Assembly (NCBI RefSeq): GCF_009763805.1
Contig: NZ_CP046804.1
Location: 806,001-870,000 of the forward strand
DNA: 64,000 bases
DNA from: Vibrio cidicii
GTDB lineage: Bacteria; Pseudomonadota; Gammaproteobacteria; Enterobacterales; Vibrionaceae
Direction of reading: 5' to 3'
Position numbers and translations under genes: made by a program. Positions 10,375 to 20,726 of the stretch are shown here, piece by piece. Under the pieces are notes generated by a model, which was not told the origin of the DNA, did not search any database, and saw nothing but the letters and a program-made list of their open reading frames with translations. Positions within the stretch are counted from its first letter, which is position 1. Every line of letters begins with the position of its first letter.

Positions 10375-11628
10375 TTAAAGCGCGCCGTAGATTACAGAAG
10401 TAATAGACGCAAGACCACAGATAACTGTAAAAATCTGTACAGGCGCTGAAGTTTTGAACTTCGCCATTGCAGGCACTTTCTGCATTGCAAACACTGGCAT
10501 CAAGAACAAGATAGCGGCAATCATTGGCGCGCCCATGGTTTCAATCATGCCAAGGATGCTTGGGTTAACAATCGCGACAATCCAAGTGGTGATCACGATG
10601 AACACAAGAGACGCTTTTTCAATCTTGCTGATTGATGCGTTTGAACGAGATTTGAACAGACCAACCAAACCTTCATGCGCACCGAGGAAGTGGCCGAAGT
10701 AGCTAGAGGTGATCGCTGCAAACGCCACTAGTGGACCTAAGTAAGAGATCAGCGGAGACTCATGCACGTTTGCTAGGTAAGAAAGTACCGAAATGTTTTG
10801 CTCTTTCGCGGACGCCAGTTGCTCAGGAGACATAGAAAGTACCACTGAGAAAACGAAGAACATCACAAAGCCCATCAGCATCATTGCCGCGCCGCCAGTG
10901 ATAGCGTCGGTTTTCTTCACCGCTTCGTCACCGAACTGTTTGCGCTGCTCTTTAGAGAACTGAGAAATGATCGGGCTGTGGTTGAAGGAGAACACGATGA
11001 TTGGAATCGCTAGCCAAACCACGGTAGGCATCGCTGACCAATCCGGTGCTACTTCCATCATGGAAGTGTTCCACTCTGGGATCAGGTAGAAAGAGAGTGC
11101 CAGCAGAACAAAAACCAGTGGGTAAACCATCGCGGAAGTCGCTTTGAGCATCAGTTCTTTGCCAAATACCACGCCGGCGGTCATCGCTAGGATCAACGCA
11201 CCAGATAGCAGTGGACGTGGAATAGAAGCCATGCCCATTTGGTTGACGAGGAAAGAATCCACTGTGTTAGTGATACCAACACCGTAAATTAGAACGATTG
11301 GGTAGATAGCGAAAAAGTAGGCAAAAGTAATAAGGTTTGCGCCAGTCTTACCGAAATGCTCTTCTACAGTGTCTGTAATGTCTGCTTCAGGATTCTTAGA
11401 GGAAAGGACGAAACGCGCCAAAGATTTGTGCGCGAACCAAGTCATTGGTGCGGCGATCAGAGCCAACATAACTAATGGCCAGAAGCCGCCTGCACCTGCT
11501 TTAATTGGCAGGAACAGTACACCAGCACCGACAGCGGTACCAAACAGCGATAGGCACCAGGTGAAATCTTGGTAAGTAAACTTACTAGACGATCGTACGG
11601 CAGAAGCCGTATTAGAGGTTGTATTCAT
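10375..11628 (-). CDS. Serine/threonine transporter of the HAAAP family (SdaC/YhaO-like)
   Basis: A 417-residue inner-membrane permease with about eleven hydrophobic helices. The N-terminal FGTAVGAGVLFLPIKAG is the typical substrate-binding unwound-helix motif of hydroxy/aromatic amino acid permeases. SFNHSPIISQFSKEQR is also characteristic of the SdaC branch. It probably imports L-serine by proton symport to feed SdaA, which lies directly downstream on the same strand. An intergenic hairpin separates the two. The upstream 290 bases are AT-rich and hold the promoter. Confidence 0.9.
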   Translation of the reverse strand: MNTTSNTASAVRSSSKFTYQDFTWCLSLFGTAVGAGVLFLPIKAGAGGFWPLVMLALIAAPMTWFAHKSLARFVLSSKNPEADITDTVEEHFGKTGANLITFAYFFAIYPIVLIYGVGITNTVDSFLVNQMGMASIPRPLLSGALILAMTAGVVFGKELMLKATSAMVYPLVFVLLALSFYLIPEWNTSMMEVAPDWSAMPTVVWLAIPIIVFSFNHSPIISQFSKEQRKQFGDEAVKKTDAITGGAAMMLMGFVMFFVFSVVLSMSPEQLASAKEQNISVLSYLANVHESPLISYLGPLVAFAAITSSYFGHFLGAHEGLVGLFKSRSNASISKIEKASLVFIVITTWIVAIVNPSILGMIETMGAPMIAAILFLMPVFAMQKVPAMAKFKTSAPVQIFTVICGLASITSVIYGAL

Positions 11629-11915
11629 TTGTAATACTCATTTTTGGGAACAGGAAATAAGTCGGGTGCAATTTTGCAATTTTTTCTTGCAAGAAAAGTA
11701 GATCTAAATCATGTATTGGTTGAGCTTATTGAATGATATGTCAAAAACCGGTTTTTTATCACGAAAATGATGTGCTACACCTGATTATTGCTAATGCAAT
11801 CGATTAGAAAAAGTTATTCGAAGGGCGGTTTGTATAAATTTTTCTCACGTTAAACGTTTGCTTTATTTTTTCATGAGATAAATTAAGGCAACAAGATTAG
11901 CTGAGGTAATTTCGG

Positions 11916-12522
11916 TTAGCTTAATTTCACCAATTGCTGCTGCATGGCGTGAATGATTTGCGCCGTCATTCCCCAGATGAAATGATGCTGGTAGGGAATG
12001 GCGAACACGCGATGATGCGACTGATTGACGCGAAATTTGGCACTTTTCAACTGTTGGCGATCAAGAAGATGGCGCACAGGCACTTCAAACACCTCCTCGA
12101 CCTCGTTTCTGTCGATGCGCGTTTGGTAATCAGCGGCGACAAAAGCCAAGATTGGGGTCACTTTATAGCGGCTGACCGTCACCAGTTTCGGGCATCTGGC
12201 CGAATACAGAGATCTGTGATGGCGCAATGCCCACCTCTTCAAACGTCTCTCTGAGCGCGGTGGCCACTAGCGACGAATCGTCGGGTTCAAATTTTCCGCC
12301 GGGAAAACTGATTTGCCCCGGATGATGTTTGAGATGCGAAGCGCGTTTGGTGAGGATCACATTCAGCCCATGGCTACGCTCGACAAAACCGACCAATACC
12401 GCGGCTTTTCTCAGCTGAGTGGGATTGAGATGGGCCACGCGGCCTAAACTTTCGGCATGGTAACCAACCGGAAGGTGCAACTGAAACTTTTGCAGTAGTG
12501 TGTCTCTATTTAGCTCAAGCAA
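11916..12522 (-). CDS. nudL: Nudix CoA pyrophosphatase-like hydrolase (frameshifted in this sequence)
   Basis: NudL/YeaB-type Nudix hydrolase, about 201 residues once repaired. The Nudix box is split across GGKFEPDDSSLVATALRE then TFEEVGI, that is G-x5-E-x7-REvxEE-x-G form (residues about 73-96). The family's UPF0035 segment PGQISFPGG precedes it. The frame as written ends at QMPETGDGQPL; deleting one T from GTTTC at 12185-12189 gives QMPELVTVSRYKVTPILAF, the conserved continuation. Acts on CoA derivatives or other nucleoside diphosphate-linked compounds. The order pabB-nudL on one strand, 43 bases apart, is conserved in gammaproteobacteria, so co-transcription is likely. Confidence 0.88.
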
Positions 12523-12565
12523 AGTCGCACCTCGTGGTAATCGTTCGATGAAAATTTGACGGAAG

Positions 12566-13966
12566 TTACTCTAATATTGGCAGTATTTTTCCAAGTTTGT
12601 CGAGTGTCTCCTGATATTCCGCCTCACATTGGCTGTCTGCCACCACGCCGCCGCCCGCCCATGCGTACAATTTGCCTTGCTCGGCTACTAAAGTGCGAAT
12701 GGTGATGCTGGTATCCATGTGCCCATGACGACTGAGATAGCCAATACTGCCGCAATAGGCGCTGCGACGATGAGGCTCCAGTTCCTCGATGATCTCCATG
12801 GCACGAATTTTGGGTGCGCCAGTGATGGAGCCGCCGGGAAAACAGGCACGCAGTAAATCGGCGGCCGTGTAGGGCGAATTGAGCTTGGCGCGGATCGTGC
12901 TCACTAAATGATGCACTGCAGGAAAGCTCTCAATGTCAAAGAGCTTAGGCACATGCACGCTGCCGGGTTGTGCCACGCGGCCGATGTCGTTGCGCAGAAG
13001 ATCAACAATCATCAGGTTCTCCGCCTGATCTTTTTCTGCGCTGGCGAGCTCCTGTGCGGCCAGTTTATCTTGTGTTTCATCGAGGCTGCGCGGCCGAGTG
13101 CCTTTGATCGGTTTGGTTTCAATCACGTTCTCTTTTAGCTGCAAAAAGCGCTCAGGAGAGACACTTAGGATTGCGGCATGCTGCAAACGAATAAACGCAG
13201 AGAAGGGCGCTTGGTTGCTCTTTTCCAGCTTTTGGTATGCCTGCCACTCGCTACCTTGATACTCGGCGCAAAAACGTTGTGCGAGATTGATCTGGTAGCA
13301 ATCGCCACTGAGTAAGTACTGTTGCACTTGCTCAAACTTGGAGCGGTACTGGTCACGGCTCATATTGGAGTGCCATGCAGAGCGTAAGGCAAACGGCGTT
13401 TGCTTTGCTGCGCTTTGCTCACTGAGCCACTGCCAAGCGGCCTGCGGGTTGACGCCAACCAGTTGAGCTGTTTGAGTTTGATGATCCACTACCAGCGCCC
13501 AAGAGTAGAGACCAACCGCCATGTCGGGGGCGGTGATATCTTGGCTGGCCAGTGTTGGCATCTGCTCAATGCGCCGACCAAGATCATAGCTAAAATAGCC
13601 AAGCGCTCCGCCGATAAACGGCAAGTCTGCGTCAAAGCGCAGCGCAGGCAATAACTCACTTTGGTAGCGATCAAGCAATGCAAAAGGATCATCTTCATAG
13701 TAGCGAGTTTCGCCATCAATGCAGACGACGGTTTGTCGCCCTTCGGTCTGTAAGGTGGCCAGCGGATTGGCGACCAAAATATCAAAGCGGCTATCTATGT
13801 GCGTCTCGGACGCAGAACGCAATAGCATCGCCCAGGGAAGGTGTTGAATTGGCGAAAATAATGACTGAGCCAGATCGGATTGATAGCGTAATGCTTTGAC
13901 CGCAATGGTATTGATATCGCTGTTGTTCATTTGTTTAATTTGTGACAAAGAGTTTGATTGCTGCAT
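12566..13966 (-). CDS. pabB: Aminodeoxychorismate synthase component I
   Basis: A 466-residue chorismate-utilising enzyme. With the glutaminase PabA it makes 4-amino-4-deoxychorismate for folate. The C-terminal chorismate-binding domain carries PIKGTRPRS (catalytic lysine of PabB, which distinguishes it from many TrpE), FPGGSITGAPK, and YCGSIGYLS. The N-terminal PabB_N half has DLPFIGGALGYFSYDLGR. A second methionine 12 residues in (MNNSDINT) could be the true start; neither start has a clear ribosome binding site. Followed by nudL in the same direction. Confidence 0.94.
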   Translation of the reverse strand: MQQSNSLSQIKQMNNSDINTIAVKALRYQSDLAQSLFSPIQHLPWAMLLRSASETHIDSRFDILVANPLATLQTEGRQTVVCIDGETRYYEDDPFALLDRYQSELLPALRFDADLPFIGGALGYFSYDLGRRIEQMPTLASQDITAPDMAVGLYSWALVVDHQTQTAQLVGVNPQAAWQWLSEQSAAKQTPFALRSAWHSNMSRDQYRSKFEQVQQYLLSGDCYQINLAQRFCAEYQGSEWQAYQKLEKSNQAPFSAFIRLQHAAILSVSPERFLQLKENVIETKPIKGTRPRSLDETQDKLAAQELASAEKDQAENLMIVDLLRNDIGRVAQPGSVHVPKLFDIESFPAVHHLVSTIRAKLNSPYTAADLLRACFPGGSITGAPKIRAMEIIEELEPHRRSAYCGSIGYLSRHGHMDTSITIRTLVAEQGKLYAWAGGGVVADSQCEAEYQETLDKLGKILPILE

Positions 13967-14129
13967 AGCGTGTGATGGAAAGCAAGGGTATCATAAAACG
14001 AAATAATTTCGCTTACTTAGTTCGCTCAGCATGAAACACTAAGTCGGATTGATTTTGTTCGATTTTCCGCTCAACCTATGCTGAACACTAAATAAGTTAT
14101 ACGGAAGCATAACTATAACGAGGCATGCA

Positions 14130-15653
14130 ATGACAGTAATTCGCACGCAGGACGTGATCAGCAGTGTTGCTGACGCACTCCAATACATCTCTTACTACCA
14201 CCCTCTCGATTTCGTTCAAGCCCTTGAAAAAGCCTACCACCGTGAACAAAGCCAAGCCGCGAAAGACGCGATTGCGCAAATTCTGATCAATTCACGCATG
14301 TCGGCAGAAGGCAAGCGTCCTATCTGTCAGGACACGGGTATCGTGACCTGTTTTGTCAACATTGGCATGGGTGTGCAGTGGGATTCCACCGAAATGACGG
14401 TACAGCAGATGATCGATGAAGGCGTGCGTCAAGCCTACACCAACCCAGACAACCCATTGCGTGCGTCGGTGCTGATGGATCCAGCAGGAAAACGTATCAA
14501 CACCAAAGATAACACTCCGGCGGTGGTGCATATCAACATGGTTCCGGGTGATAAAGTCGAGATTCAGATCGCGGCCAAAGGCGGTGGCTCTGAGAACAAA
14601 ACCAAGATGGTGATGCTCAACCCGTCTGATGACATTGCGGAGTGGGTGGAGAAAACCTTGCCGCTGATGGGCGCGGGTTGGTGTCCACCGGGCATGCTGG
14701 GCATTGGTATTGGCGGTACGGCTGAGAAAGCGGCGGTACTGGCGAAAGAATCCTTGATGGAGCACATCGACATTCAAGAACTGATTGAGCGTGGCCCACA
14801 AAATGCCGAAGAAGAGCTGCGTTTGGATATTTTCAACCGTGTGAACCGCTTGGGTATTGGCGCGCAAGGTCTTGGCGGTTTGACCACGGTCGTAGACGTA
14901 AAAATCAAAACCGCACCAACACACGCAGCGTCTAAGCCTGTGTGCATGATCCCGAACTGTGCCGCTACGCGTCACGTCCATTTCACCCTTGATGGCAGTG
15001 GCCCCGCTGAGCTGACTCCGCCGAAATTAGAAGAGTGGCCAGACATCACTTGGGATGCGGGTGCCAGCGCACGTCGTGTCAATCTCGATACCGTAACCAA
15101 AGAAGAGGTTCAGCAGTGGAAAACAGGGGAAACCTTGCTGCTGTCAGGCAAGATCCTCACAGGCCGCGATGCTGCGCACAAACGCATTCAAACCATGCTG
15201 CAAAACGGCGAAGGTTTGCCTGAAGGGGTTGATCTCAAAGGTAAGTTTATCTACTACGTTGGCCCGGTGGATGCGGTGGGTGATGAAGTGGTTGGCCCAG
15301 CAGGCCCAACAACGTCAACACGTATGGATAAGTTCACCGACATGATGCTTGATGAAACGGGCATTATGGGTATGATTGGTAAAGCGGAACGCGGCCCTGC
15401 AACCGTTGAATCAATCAAAAACCACAAAGCGGTATACTTGATGGCTGTGGGCGGCGCCGCTTATTTGGTGGCGAAAGCAATCAAGAAAGCGCGTGTGGTT
15501 GCGTTTGAAGATCTTGGCATGGAAGCGATTTACGAGTTTGACGTGCAAGACATGCCTGTCACCGTGGCGGTTGATTCAAGTGGTGTCAATGCGCACCAAA
15601 TCGGTCCGGATACTTGGAAAGTGAAAATTCAGGAAATGGATTTGCACCAGTAA
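14130..15653 (+). CDS. fumA: Class I fumarate hydratase (4Fe-4S)
   Basis: A 507-residue oxygen-sensitive fumarase that interconverts fumarate and malate. N-terminal alpha domain with cluster cysteines in CQDTGIVTCF (about residue 68), CMIPNCAATRH and GWCPPGMLGIGIGG; the C-terminal beta domain holds GPAGPTTSTRMDKF and MGMIGKAERGP. Length matches the FumA/FumB type. It is preceded by a weak start region (ACGAGGCATGCA) and followed by a hairpin at 15697. Whether it is the aerobic FumA or the anaerobic FumB equivalent cannot be decided. Confidence 0.95.
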   Translation: MTVIRTQDVISSVADALQYISYYHPLDFVQALEKAYHREQSQAAKDAIAQILINSRMSAEGKRPICQDTGIVTCFVNIGMGVQWDSTEMTVQQMIDEGVRQAYTNPDNPLRASVLMDPAGKRINTKDNTPAVVHINMVPGDKVEIQIAAKGGGSENKTKMVMLNPSDDIAEWVEKTLPLMGAGWCPPGMLGIGIGGTAEKAAVLAKESLMEHIDIQELIERGPQNAEEELRLDIFNRVNRLGIGAQGLGGLTTVVDVKIKTAPTHAASKPVCMIPNCAATRHVHFTLDGSGPAELTPPKLEEWPDITWDAGASARRVNLDTVTKEEVQQWKTGETLLLSGKILTGRDAAHKRIQTMLQNGEGLPEGVDLKGKFIYYVGPVDAVGDEVVGPAGPTTSTRMDKFTDMMLDETGIMGMIGKAERGPATVESIKNHKAVYLMAVGGAAYLVAKAIKKARVVAFEDLGMEAIYEFDVQDMPVTVAVDSSGVNAHQIGPDTWKVKIQEMDLHQ

Positions 15654-15696
15654 GAATGTGACAAAGGACTGATTTCACTGGGTCCTATTTGACACA

Positions 15697-15724
15697 AGTG
15701 CAGCGCAAGCTGCACTTTGTCTTA
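15697..15724 (+). terminator. Terminator downstream of fumarase
   Basis: AAGTGCAGC-GCAA-GCTGCACTT is a perfect 9-bp hairpin followed by a T-rich TTGTCTT. Confidence 0.7.
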
Positions 15725-15781
15725 CTAGCAAACGGGTTCCATATGGCTTGGATATCCGCATAATCTGATCAGGAGAGCTCA

Positions 15782-15967
15782 ATGCCTCGTTTTATTCAAA
15801 TTCTACAAATCATTTTGGCTGTCGTTGTCGGTGGTTTGATCGGTTACGATCTGATTCTTAACGGCATCAGCATCTTTAACGACAAATACGTTACCGTCAC
15901 TTGCGTACTGTGGCTGATCTTAGAAATTGCTCTGTTTGTTATCTACAAACTGATTGAAGACGATTAA
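15782..15967 (+). CDS. Small membrane protein, 61 residues
   Basis: ATG 15782 is preceded by a good ribosome binding site (AGGAGAGCTCA). The product has two hydrophobic helices (residues about 6-24 and 38-56) joined by a short NDKYVTVT loop and an acidic end, IEDD. It lies between two terminators and so is a separate transcription unit. I do not recognise a family; its small size, good start and own terminator support it as a real gene. Confidence 0.75.
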   Translation: MPRFIQILQIILAVVVGGLIGYDLILNGISIFNDKYVTVTCVLWLILEIALFVIYKLIEDD

Positions 15968-15987
15968 ATCTTCGTGATTGTCTCTGT

Positions 15988-16018
15988 AAGCCTCTGATTT
16001 TTATCAGAGGCTTTTTTG
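15988..16018 (+). terminator. Rho-independent terminator
   Basis: AAGCCTCTGAT-TTTT-ATCAGAGGCTT then six T's: a strong terminator for the small membrane protein gene. Confidence 0.9.
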
Positions 16019-16109
16019 TTCATTTGCGATTAATATTGATAACGTTATGGTGCGCAATCAGATTTTAATCGGCGTAAAGCCACGACTAATCGCGAGGAGC
16101 TAAAGAAAA

Positions 16110-17487
16110 ATGAAGAATATTACCCGCGAAGTGAATGACCTCATCCATCGAAGCTTGGATTCACATTTGCGCGTCGCCGTGACAGGTTTGTCGCGTGCCG
16201 GCAAAACGGCGTTTATCACGTCCTTAGTCAATCAACTGTTGCACTCCTCGACTCACGACAATTTACCTTTACTGAGTTGCGCTCAAGACAAACGCCTGAT
16301 CGGCGCAAGGCGCGAGCCACAAAGTAACATGATGGTGCCCAGATTCGCCTATGATGAAGCGATGGAGCACATTTGCCAAACGATGCCGCAGTGGCCGCAG
16401 CCTACGCGGGATGTGAGCGAAATTCGCTTAGCGATCAAATATCGCCCACAAAAACGCAGCCGGAAATTACTCGGTAAAACCTCGGTCTTACATCTCGACA
16501 TTATCGATTACCCCGGTGAGTGGTTGTTGGACTTACCCCTGCTTGATCTGGACTTTAACGCTTGGTCAAACAGTCAATTTGCCGCTTTAAAAGGGCGACG
16601 TGCTGAACTGGCGCAAGATTGGCTCAATAAGTTGGCAGAGCTCGATCTTGAGGGAGACGTCAATGAAAAGCAGTTGCAGCAACTCTCCGAAAGCTACACC
16701 GACTATTTGCACCGCTGTAAAGAGGCTGGGCTGCATTGGGTGCAACCGGGACGCTTTGTTTTACCGGGGGAAACTGGCGGGCGCACCTGTTCTGCAGTTT
16801 TTTCCTTGTCGTTTCGATGCAGCAGCCGAGGTGAAGAAAAACAGCAATTTAGAGATGCTGAAAAAGCGTTACCAAGAGTACCAGCAGAAAGTCGTCAAAG
16901 GCTTTTACAAGCACTATTTTGCCACCTTTGATCGCCAAATTGTGCTGGTGGATTGCTTGCAGCCACTCAACGCGGGGAGTGAGTCGTTTTATGATATGCG
17001 CGAGGCACTTGAGCAGATCATGAAGAGTTTCCGCTACGGCAGAAGTGGGCTGCTCAAACGTCTTTTTGCCCCCAAAATCGACAAAGTGCTGTTTGCCGCC
17101 ACCAAAACAGACCACATAACGCCGGATCAACATGCAAATTTAGTCTCTTTGCTGCAACAGATGGTGCATCCAGCTTGGCAAACCGCCGCTTATGAAAACA
17201 TCGAGATCAGCTGCATATCCATGGCGTCGGTGCGTGCTACGCAGGCGGGTTTTATCGCCAATGGCAGTGAAAGTGTGCCCGCCATTCAAGGTCACACTCT
17301 GGATGGACGTTCACTGACGCTGTTTCCGGGTGAAGTGCCAAAGAAAGTCCCTGATGTCGATTTTTGGCAGCGCAGCGGCTTTGATTTCACCGCTTTTCGT
17401 CCTCTGTCTGCCGATTGGCAAGAGCCGCTACCACATATTCGCCTCGACAAAGCGTTAGAGTTTTTGCTGGGAGATAAACTGCAATGA
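16110..17487 (+). CDS. ycjX: YcjX-family P-loop ATPase/GTPase (frameshifted in this sequence)
   Basis: DUF463 (YcjX) protein, about 458 residues when repaired. The P-loop [10 protein letters not shown] is at residues 26-35 and the DxxG-type switch is [15 protein letters not shown]. The frame breaks after GRFVLPGE; removing one A from GAAAC at 16770-16774 continues as [14 protein letters not shown] and on to the natural end [10 protein letters not shown]. YcjX and YcjF accompany the phage-shock/envelope stress genes in many gammaproteobacteria, and the order ycjX-ycjF-tyrR is conserved. Its stop overlaps the ycjF start (ATGA). The exact nucleotide specificity and role are not established here. 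Confidence 0.9.
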
Positions 17488-18518
17488 GTGATTTCAAACC
17501 CAAACACGTTTTTGAGCAAACCCGCTTTTCTGCTGATCCTCAGCAGCCTGAGTTAACCGCGCAACAACAGTTTGCCGCGGCAGAAACGTTTGTTCCTGCC
17601 GCCAATGAAACGGCACAAGAAGAGCAATCGGCTGAATTGCAATTGGCCGAGGTTATCCGTCCGTCATCGTCGCGTCGCTGGTGGTTTGGCGGGCTATTTA
17701 GTGCCTTCGCTGGCTTGGTGGGCTGGCAGGCGGTGGATACGTTGCTGACGGCACTACAAGCGGGGGACTGGCTTACCTTAGGCTGGTCAGCATTTCTCTC
17801 CTTAGTGGCCGGGCTTGGGTTGTCTGCGATCGCGAAAGAGCTATGGAAGCTGCGCAAACTGCGCCATCTTTTTAGCTCGCAACAGCAAGCCGAGCAATTG
17901 CTCTCCAGTGACGGTGTGGGCAAGGGGAAAGCGTTTTGTCAGGAGATGGCACGGCAAAGTGGTATCCCTGCTGAAAACCCCGCGTACGATCGTTGGCGCA
18001 ACAGCGTCAACGCCACTCATAGCGATGTCGAAGTGTTGCAGATGTACGACGCAATGGTCGTTACCCAGCAAGATAAGTTGGCAATGCAACTGGTCTCGCG
18101 TCACGCCACCGAATCGGCAGCGTTGGTGGCGATCAGCCCTTTGGCTTTAGCTGACATGCTGCTGGTGGCTTGGCGCAATTTCAAGATGATTGATAACTTG
18201 TCGCAAGTTTATGGGGTGGAGTTGGGCTACGCCTCTCGCATCCAACTTCTGCGTCTCGTGCTGGCAAACATGGCTTTAGCTGGGGCAAGCGAGTTGGCGA
18301 TTGATGCTGGCGTGGATCTGATGTCGATGGATCTTGCGGGTAAGTTATCTGCGCGCGCTGGGCAAGGCGTCGGTGTGGGCATTTTGACCGCAAGGCTTGG
18401 CTTAAAAGCGATGGCGCTGCTTCGGCCAATTCCTTGGCAGCCGCAGACGCAAGTGAAACTATCGGCGATTCGCAAGGAGATTATCACTAAAGTCGCTTCT
18501 CTCGCTCTCAAACCTTAA
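17484..18518 (+). CDS. ycjF: YcjF-family inner membrane protein (DUF697/UPF0283)
   Basis: A 344-residue protein. The first 60 residues are cytoplasmic and rich in Gln, Glu and Ala. Two membrane helices follow (about 66-90 and 96-116). The C-terminal DUF697 segment includes [19 protein letters not shown] and a glycine-rich [16 protein letters not shown]. The start overlaps the ycjX stop by four bases (ATGA), indicating translational coupling. It probably works with YcjX at the inner membrane. Confidence 0.9.
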   Translation: MSDFKPKHVFEQTRFSADPQQPELTAQQQFAAAETFVPAANETAQEEQSAELQLAEVIRPSSSRRWWFGGLFSAFAGLVGWQAVDTLLTALQAGDWLTLGWSAFLSLVAGLGLSAIAKELWKLRKLRHLFSSQQQAEQLLSSDGVGKGKAFCQEMARQSGIPAENPAYDRWRNSVNATHSDVEVLQMYDAMVVTQQDKLAMQLVSRHATESAALVAISPLALADMLLVAWRNFKMIDNLSQVYGVELGYASRIQLLRLVLANMALAGASELAIDAGVDLMSMDLAGKLSARAGQGVGVGILTARLGLKAMALLRPIPWQPQTQVKLSAIRKEIITKVASLALKP

Positions 18519-18604
18519 GCTTTCTTTATGGTTAGCTTGACGGTAGACCAAGCTTGGTAGAAACTACTGTCAACTTTTCGTGACAGTATGAATTAGGATA
18601 ATCT

Positions 18605-20143
18605 GTGCGTCTTGAAGTCTTTTGCGAAGACAGACTCGGCCTGACCCGAGAGCTGCTCGATATTCTGGTATCAAAAAACATCGACCTGCGGGGGATCGAA
18701 ATTGATATCAGTGGCATCATCTATCTCAATTGCCCCGACATTGATTTTGATACCTTCAGCTTACTTATGGCCGAGATTCGTCGCATTTCTGGTGTGAAAG
18801 ACGTGCGGAAGATCCAGTTTATGCCGATGGAGCGGCACAACACGGAACTTATCTCACTGGTTAACAATCTGCCCGATCCTGTGCTGGCGATGGATGTCAA
18901 AGGTGCGGTAGATATGGCGAACCGAGCGGCACTGGCACTGATTGGCAAAAACGAAAAAGAGGTGATCGGTGCCCCCATCAGCACCTTGCTGCCCAATCTC
19001 AAATTCAGCCGCTGGGCTGAAGGTAATCGCCAACGGGAAAGTATGGTGATTGATGGCTTAGATTACATGCTGGAATTTATGCCAGTGTATATCCAAGATG
19101 AAGCCAAAGAGTCTACCTTCGCCAGTACGGTTGTGATGATCCGCAGTGTTAAAGCAAACACCGTCGTCGGCGATACCCTACCGCTGCACAATGAGCTTGG
19201 CTTTGAACATTTTGTCGGTGTGTCGAATCGTCATAAAGCGCTCATCAGCCAAGCGAAGAAGTTAGCCATGCTCGACCAACCACTGCTCATTGAAGGTGAA
19301 ACAGGTACGGGCAAGGAGATGCTGGCGAAAGCGTGTCACAACCGTTCCAATCGCGCAGGCAAGCCATTTCTCGTGCTCAGTTGTGCTTCGATGCCCGACG
19401 ATGTCGCGGAAACCGAACTTTTCGGGCACGCACCTGGCTCGTTTAACCACCAACAGGGACACAAAGGCATTTTCGAGCAAGCCAACGGTGGTACGGTTTT
19501 TTTAGATGAAATTGGTGAGATGAGCCCTCACTTGCAAATCAAGCTGCTGCGTTTTTTGCAAGATGGTAACTTTCGCCGTGTTGGTGCTGAAGATGAAATG
19601 CATGTGGATGTACGCATCATCGCTTCAACCAAGCATCAATTATCAGCGTTAGCCGAAGCAGGTTCGTTTCGTGAAGATCTCTTCTATCGGCTGAATGTCC
19701 TCACCTTGACTATTCCGCCTTTGCGTAGCCGTTCAAATGACATCGCTGCTCTGCTGGATCTGTTTGTTGCCAAACATGCGCAGAAGCTGGGTATTCGCAA
19801 GCCGAGCTATGAAGAGGGGCTATTGGATGAGCTAATGGCTTATCAGTGGCCTGGCAATATGCGCCAGTTGGACAACATGGTGCTGCGTGCCTTGACCGAA
19901 ATGGAAGAGGAAGAGCTGAAAGCGGAATATTTCCACTTACCTCAGCCGCAAACGGTAGCAGGGGCGGCGACACAACTGAACTTAGATGGCTCTCTTGATG
20001 ACATTATGCGCGATTACGAAGCTCAGGTGCTTGAGCGTCTCTATCAATCATTCCCATCCAGTCGCAAACTGGCAAAACGACTGAATGTGTCACACACCTC
20101 GATTGCCAACAAACTCAGGGATTACGGAATAAGAAAAAATTAA
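18605..20143 (+). CDS. tyrR: Transcriptional regulator TyrR
   Basis: A 512-residue aromatic amino acid-responsive regulator. ACT domain (residues 1-75), PAS domain (about 78-190), AAA+ domain (about 205-430) with Walker A GETGTGKE and Walker B GGTVFLDEIGEM, and a C-terminal Fis-type helix-turn-helix (LAKRLNVSHTSIANKLRDYG). The GAFTGA loop that contacts sigma-54 is replaced by HAPGSFNHQ, as in TyrR proteins that act with sigma-70. The start is GTG 18605, with AGGA seven bases upstream. A likely target in this window is the transporter at 41211, which has TyrR boxes. A tight 2-base gap leads into the acetyltransferase. Confidence 0.96.
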   Translation: MRLEVFCEDRLGLTRELLDILVSKNIDLRGIEIDISGIIYLNCPDIDFDTFSLLMAEIRRISGVKDVRKIQFMPMERHNTELISLVNNLPDPVLAMDVKGAVDMANRAALALIGKNEKEVIGAPISTLLPNLKFSRWAEGNRQRESMVIDGLDYMLEFMPVYIQDEAKESTFASTVVMIRSVKANTVVGDTLPLHNELGFEHFVGVSNRHKALISQAKKLAMLDQPLLIEGETGTGKEMLAKACHNRSNRAGKPFLVLSCASMPDDVAETELFGHAPGSFNHQQGHKGIFEQANGGTVFLDEIGEMSPHLQIKLLRFLQDGNFRRVGAEDEMHVDVRIIASTKHQLSALAEAGSFREDLFYRLNVLTLTIPPLRSRSNDIAALLDLFVAKHAQKLGIRKPSYEEGLLDELMAYQWPGNMRQLDNMVLRALTEMEEEELKAEYFHLPQPQTVAGAATQLNLDGSLDDIMRDYEAQVLERLYQSFPSSRKLAKRLNVSHTSIANKLRDYGIRKN

Positions 20144-20145
20144 CC

Positions 20146-20724
20146 ATGATGGAAGAGAGTCAGTTAGGTCTACATAAAACAGAACAAGAATTTACGTTAC
20201 GCACGGCGACGATTGCGGACGCGCAGATGATTACCCACTATTTTCAGAATAACCGTGCATTTCTCAAACCGTGGGAGCCAGTGAGAGAAGAGGAGTTTTT
20301 CACTGTCGAAGGGTGGACAAAAAAGCTCATCAAACTGAAAGAACTGCATCGGATGAATTTGGGCTTTTACTGTTTGTTAATCGATGTTGAAACGCAGCAA
20401 ATGCTGGGTACCATCTCTTTTAGCAATGTCTCCCGTTTCCCCTTTCACGCCTGTTCTGTCGGCTATTCACTGGCCGAAAGTGCACAAGGGAAAGGCTACA
20501 TGCGTCGAGGGCTCAAACTCGCTTGCGAGTACATGTTCAAAATACAGAATATGCATCGTATTCAAGCGGCTTATATGCCTCATAATCAGCGCAGTGAAGC
20601 GGTACTCAACGCGCTGGGTTTTGTCAGAGAAGGGTATGCGCAAGACTACTTGTTGATTGATGGCGAATGGCGCGATCATGTTTTGATGTCGCTGACCTAC
20701 CAAGATTGGTCGCCTCGGAGCTAA
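20146..20724 (+). CDS. RimJ/RimL-family GNAT N-acetyltransferase
   Basis: A 192-residue acetyltransferase. The acetyl-CoA site is seen in SVGYSLAESAQGKGYMRRGL (Q/RxxGxG/A form), followed by NQRSEAVLNALGFVREGYA and the usual C-terminal WRDHVLMSL. It resembles RimJ, the N-acetyltransferase of ribosomal protein S5, in length and pattern. It begins two bases after the tyrR stop and ends two bases before the HD hydrolase start, so the three probably form an operon. Substrate not certain. Confidence 0.88.
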   Translation: MMEESQLGLHKTEQEFTLRTATIADAQMITHYFQNNRAFLKPWEPVREEEFFTVEGWTKKLIKLKELHRMNLGFYCLLIDVETQQMLGTISFSNVSRFPFHACSVGYSLAESAQGKGYMRRGLKLACEYMFKIQNMHRIQAAYMPHNQRSEAVLNALGFVREGYAQDYLLIDGEWRDHVLMSLTYQDWSPRS

Positions 20725-20726
20725 GC

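Noticed and set aside
14292..14981. A 229-codon minus-strand open frame
   Set aside because: It lies opposite the fumarase gene and reads as a His/Arg-rich shadow.
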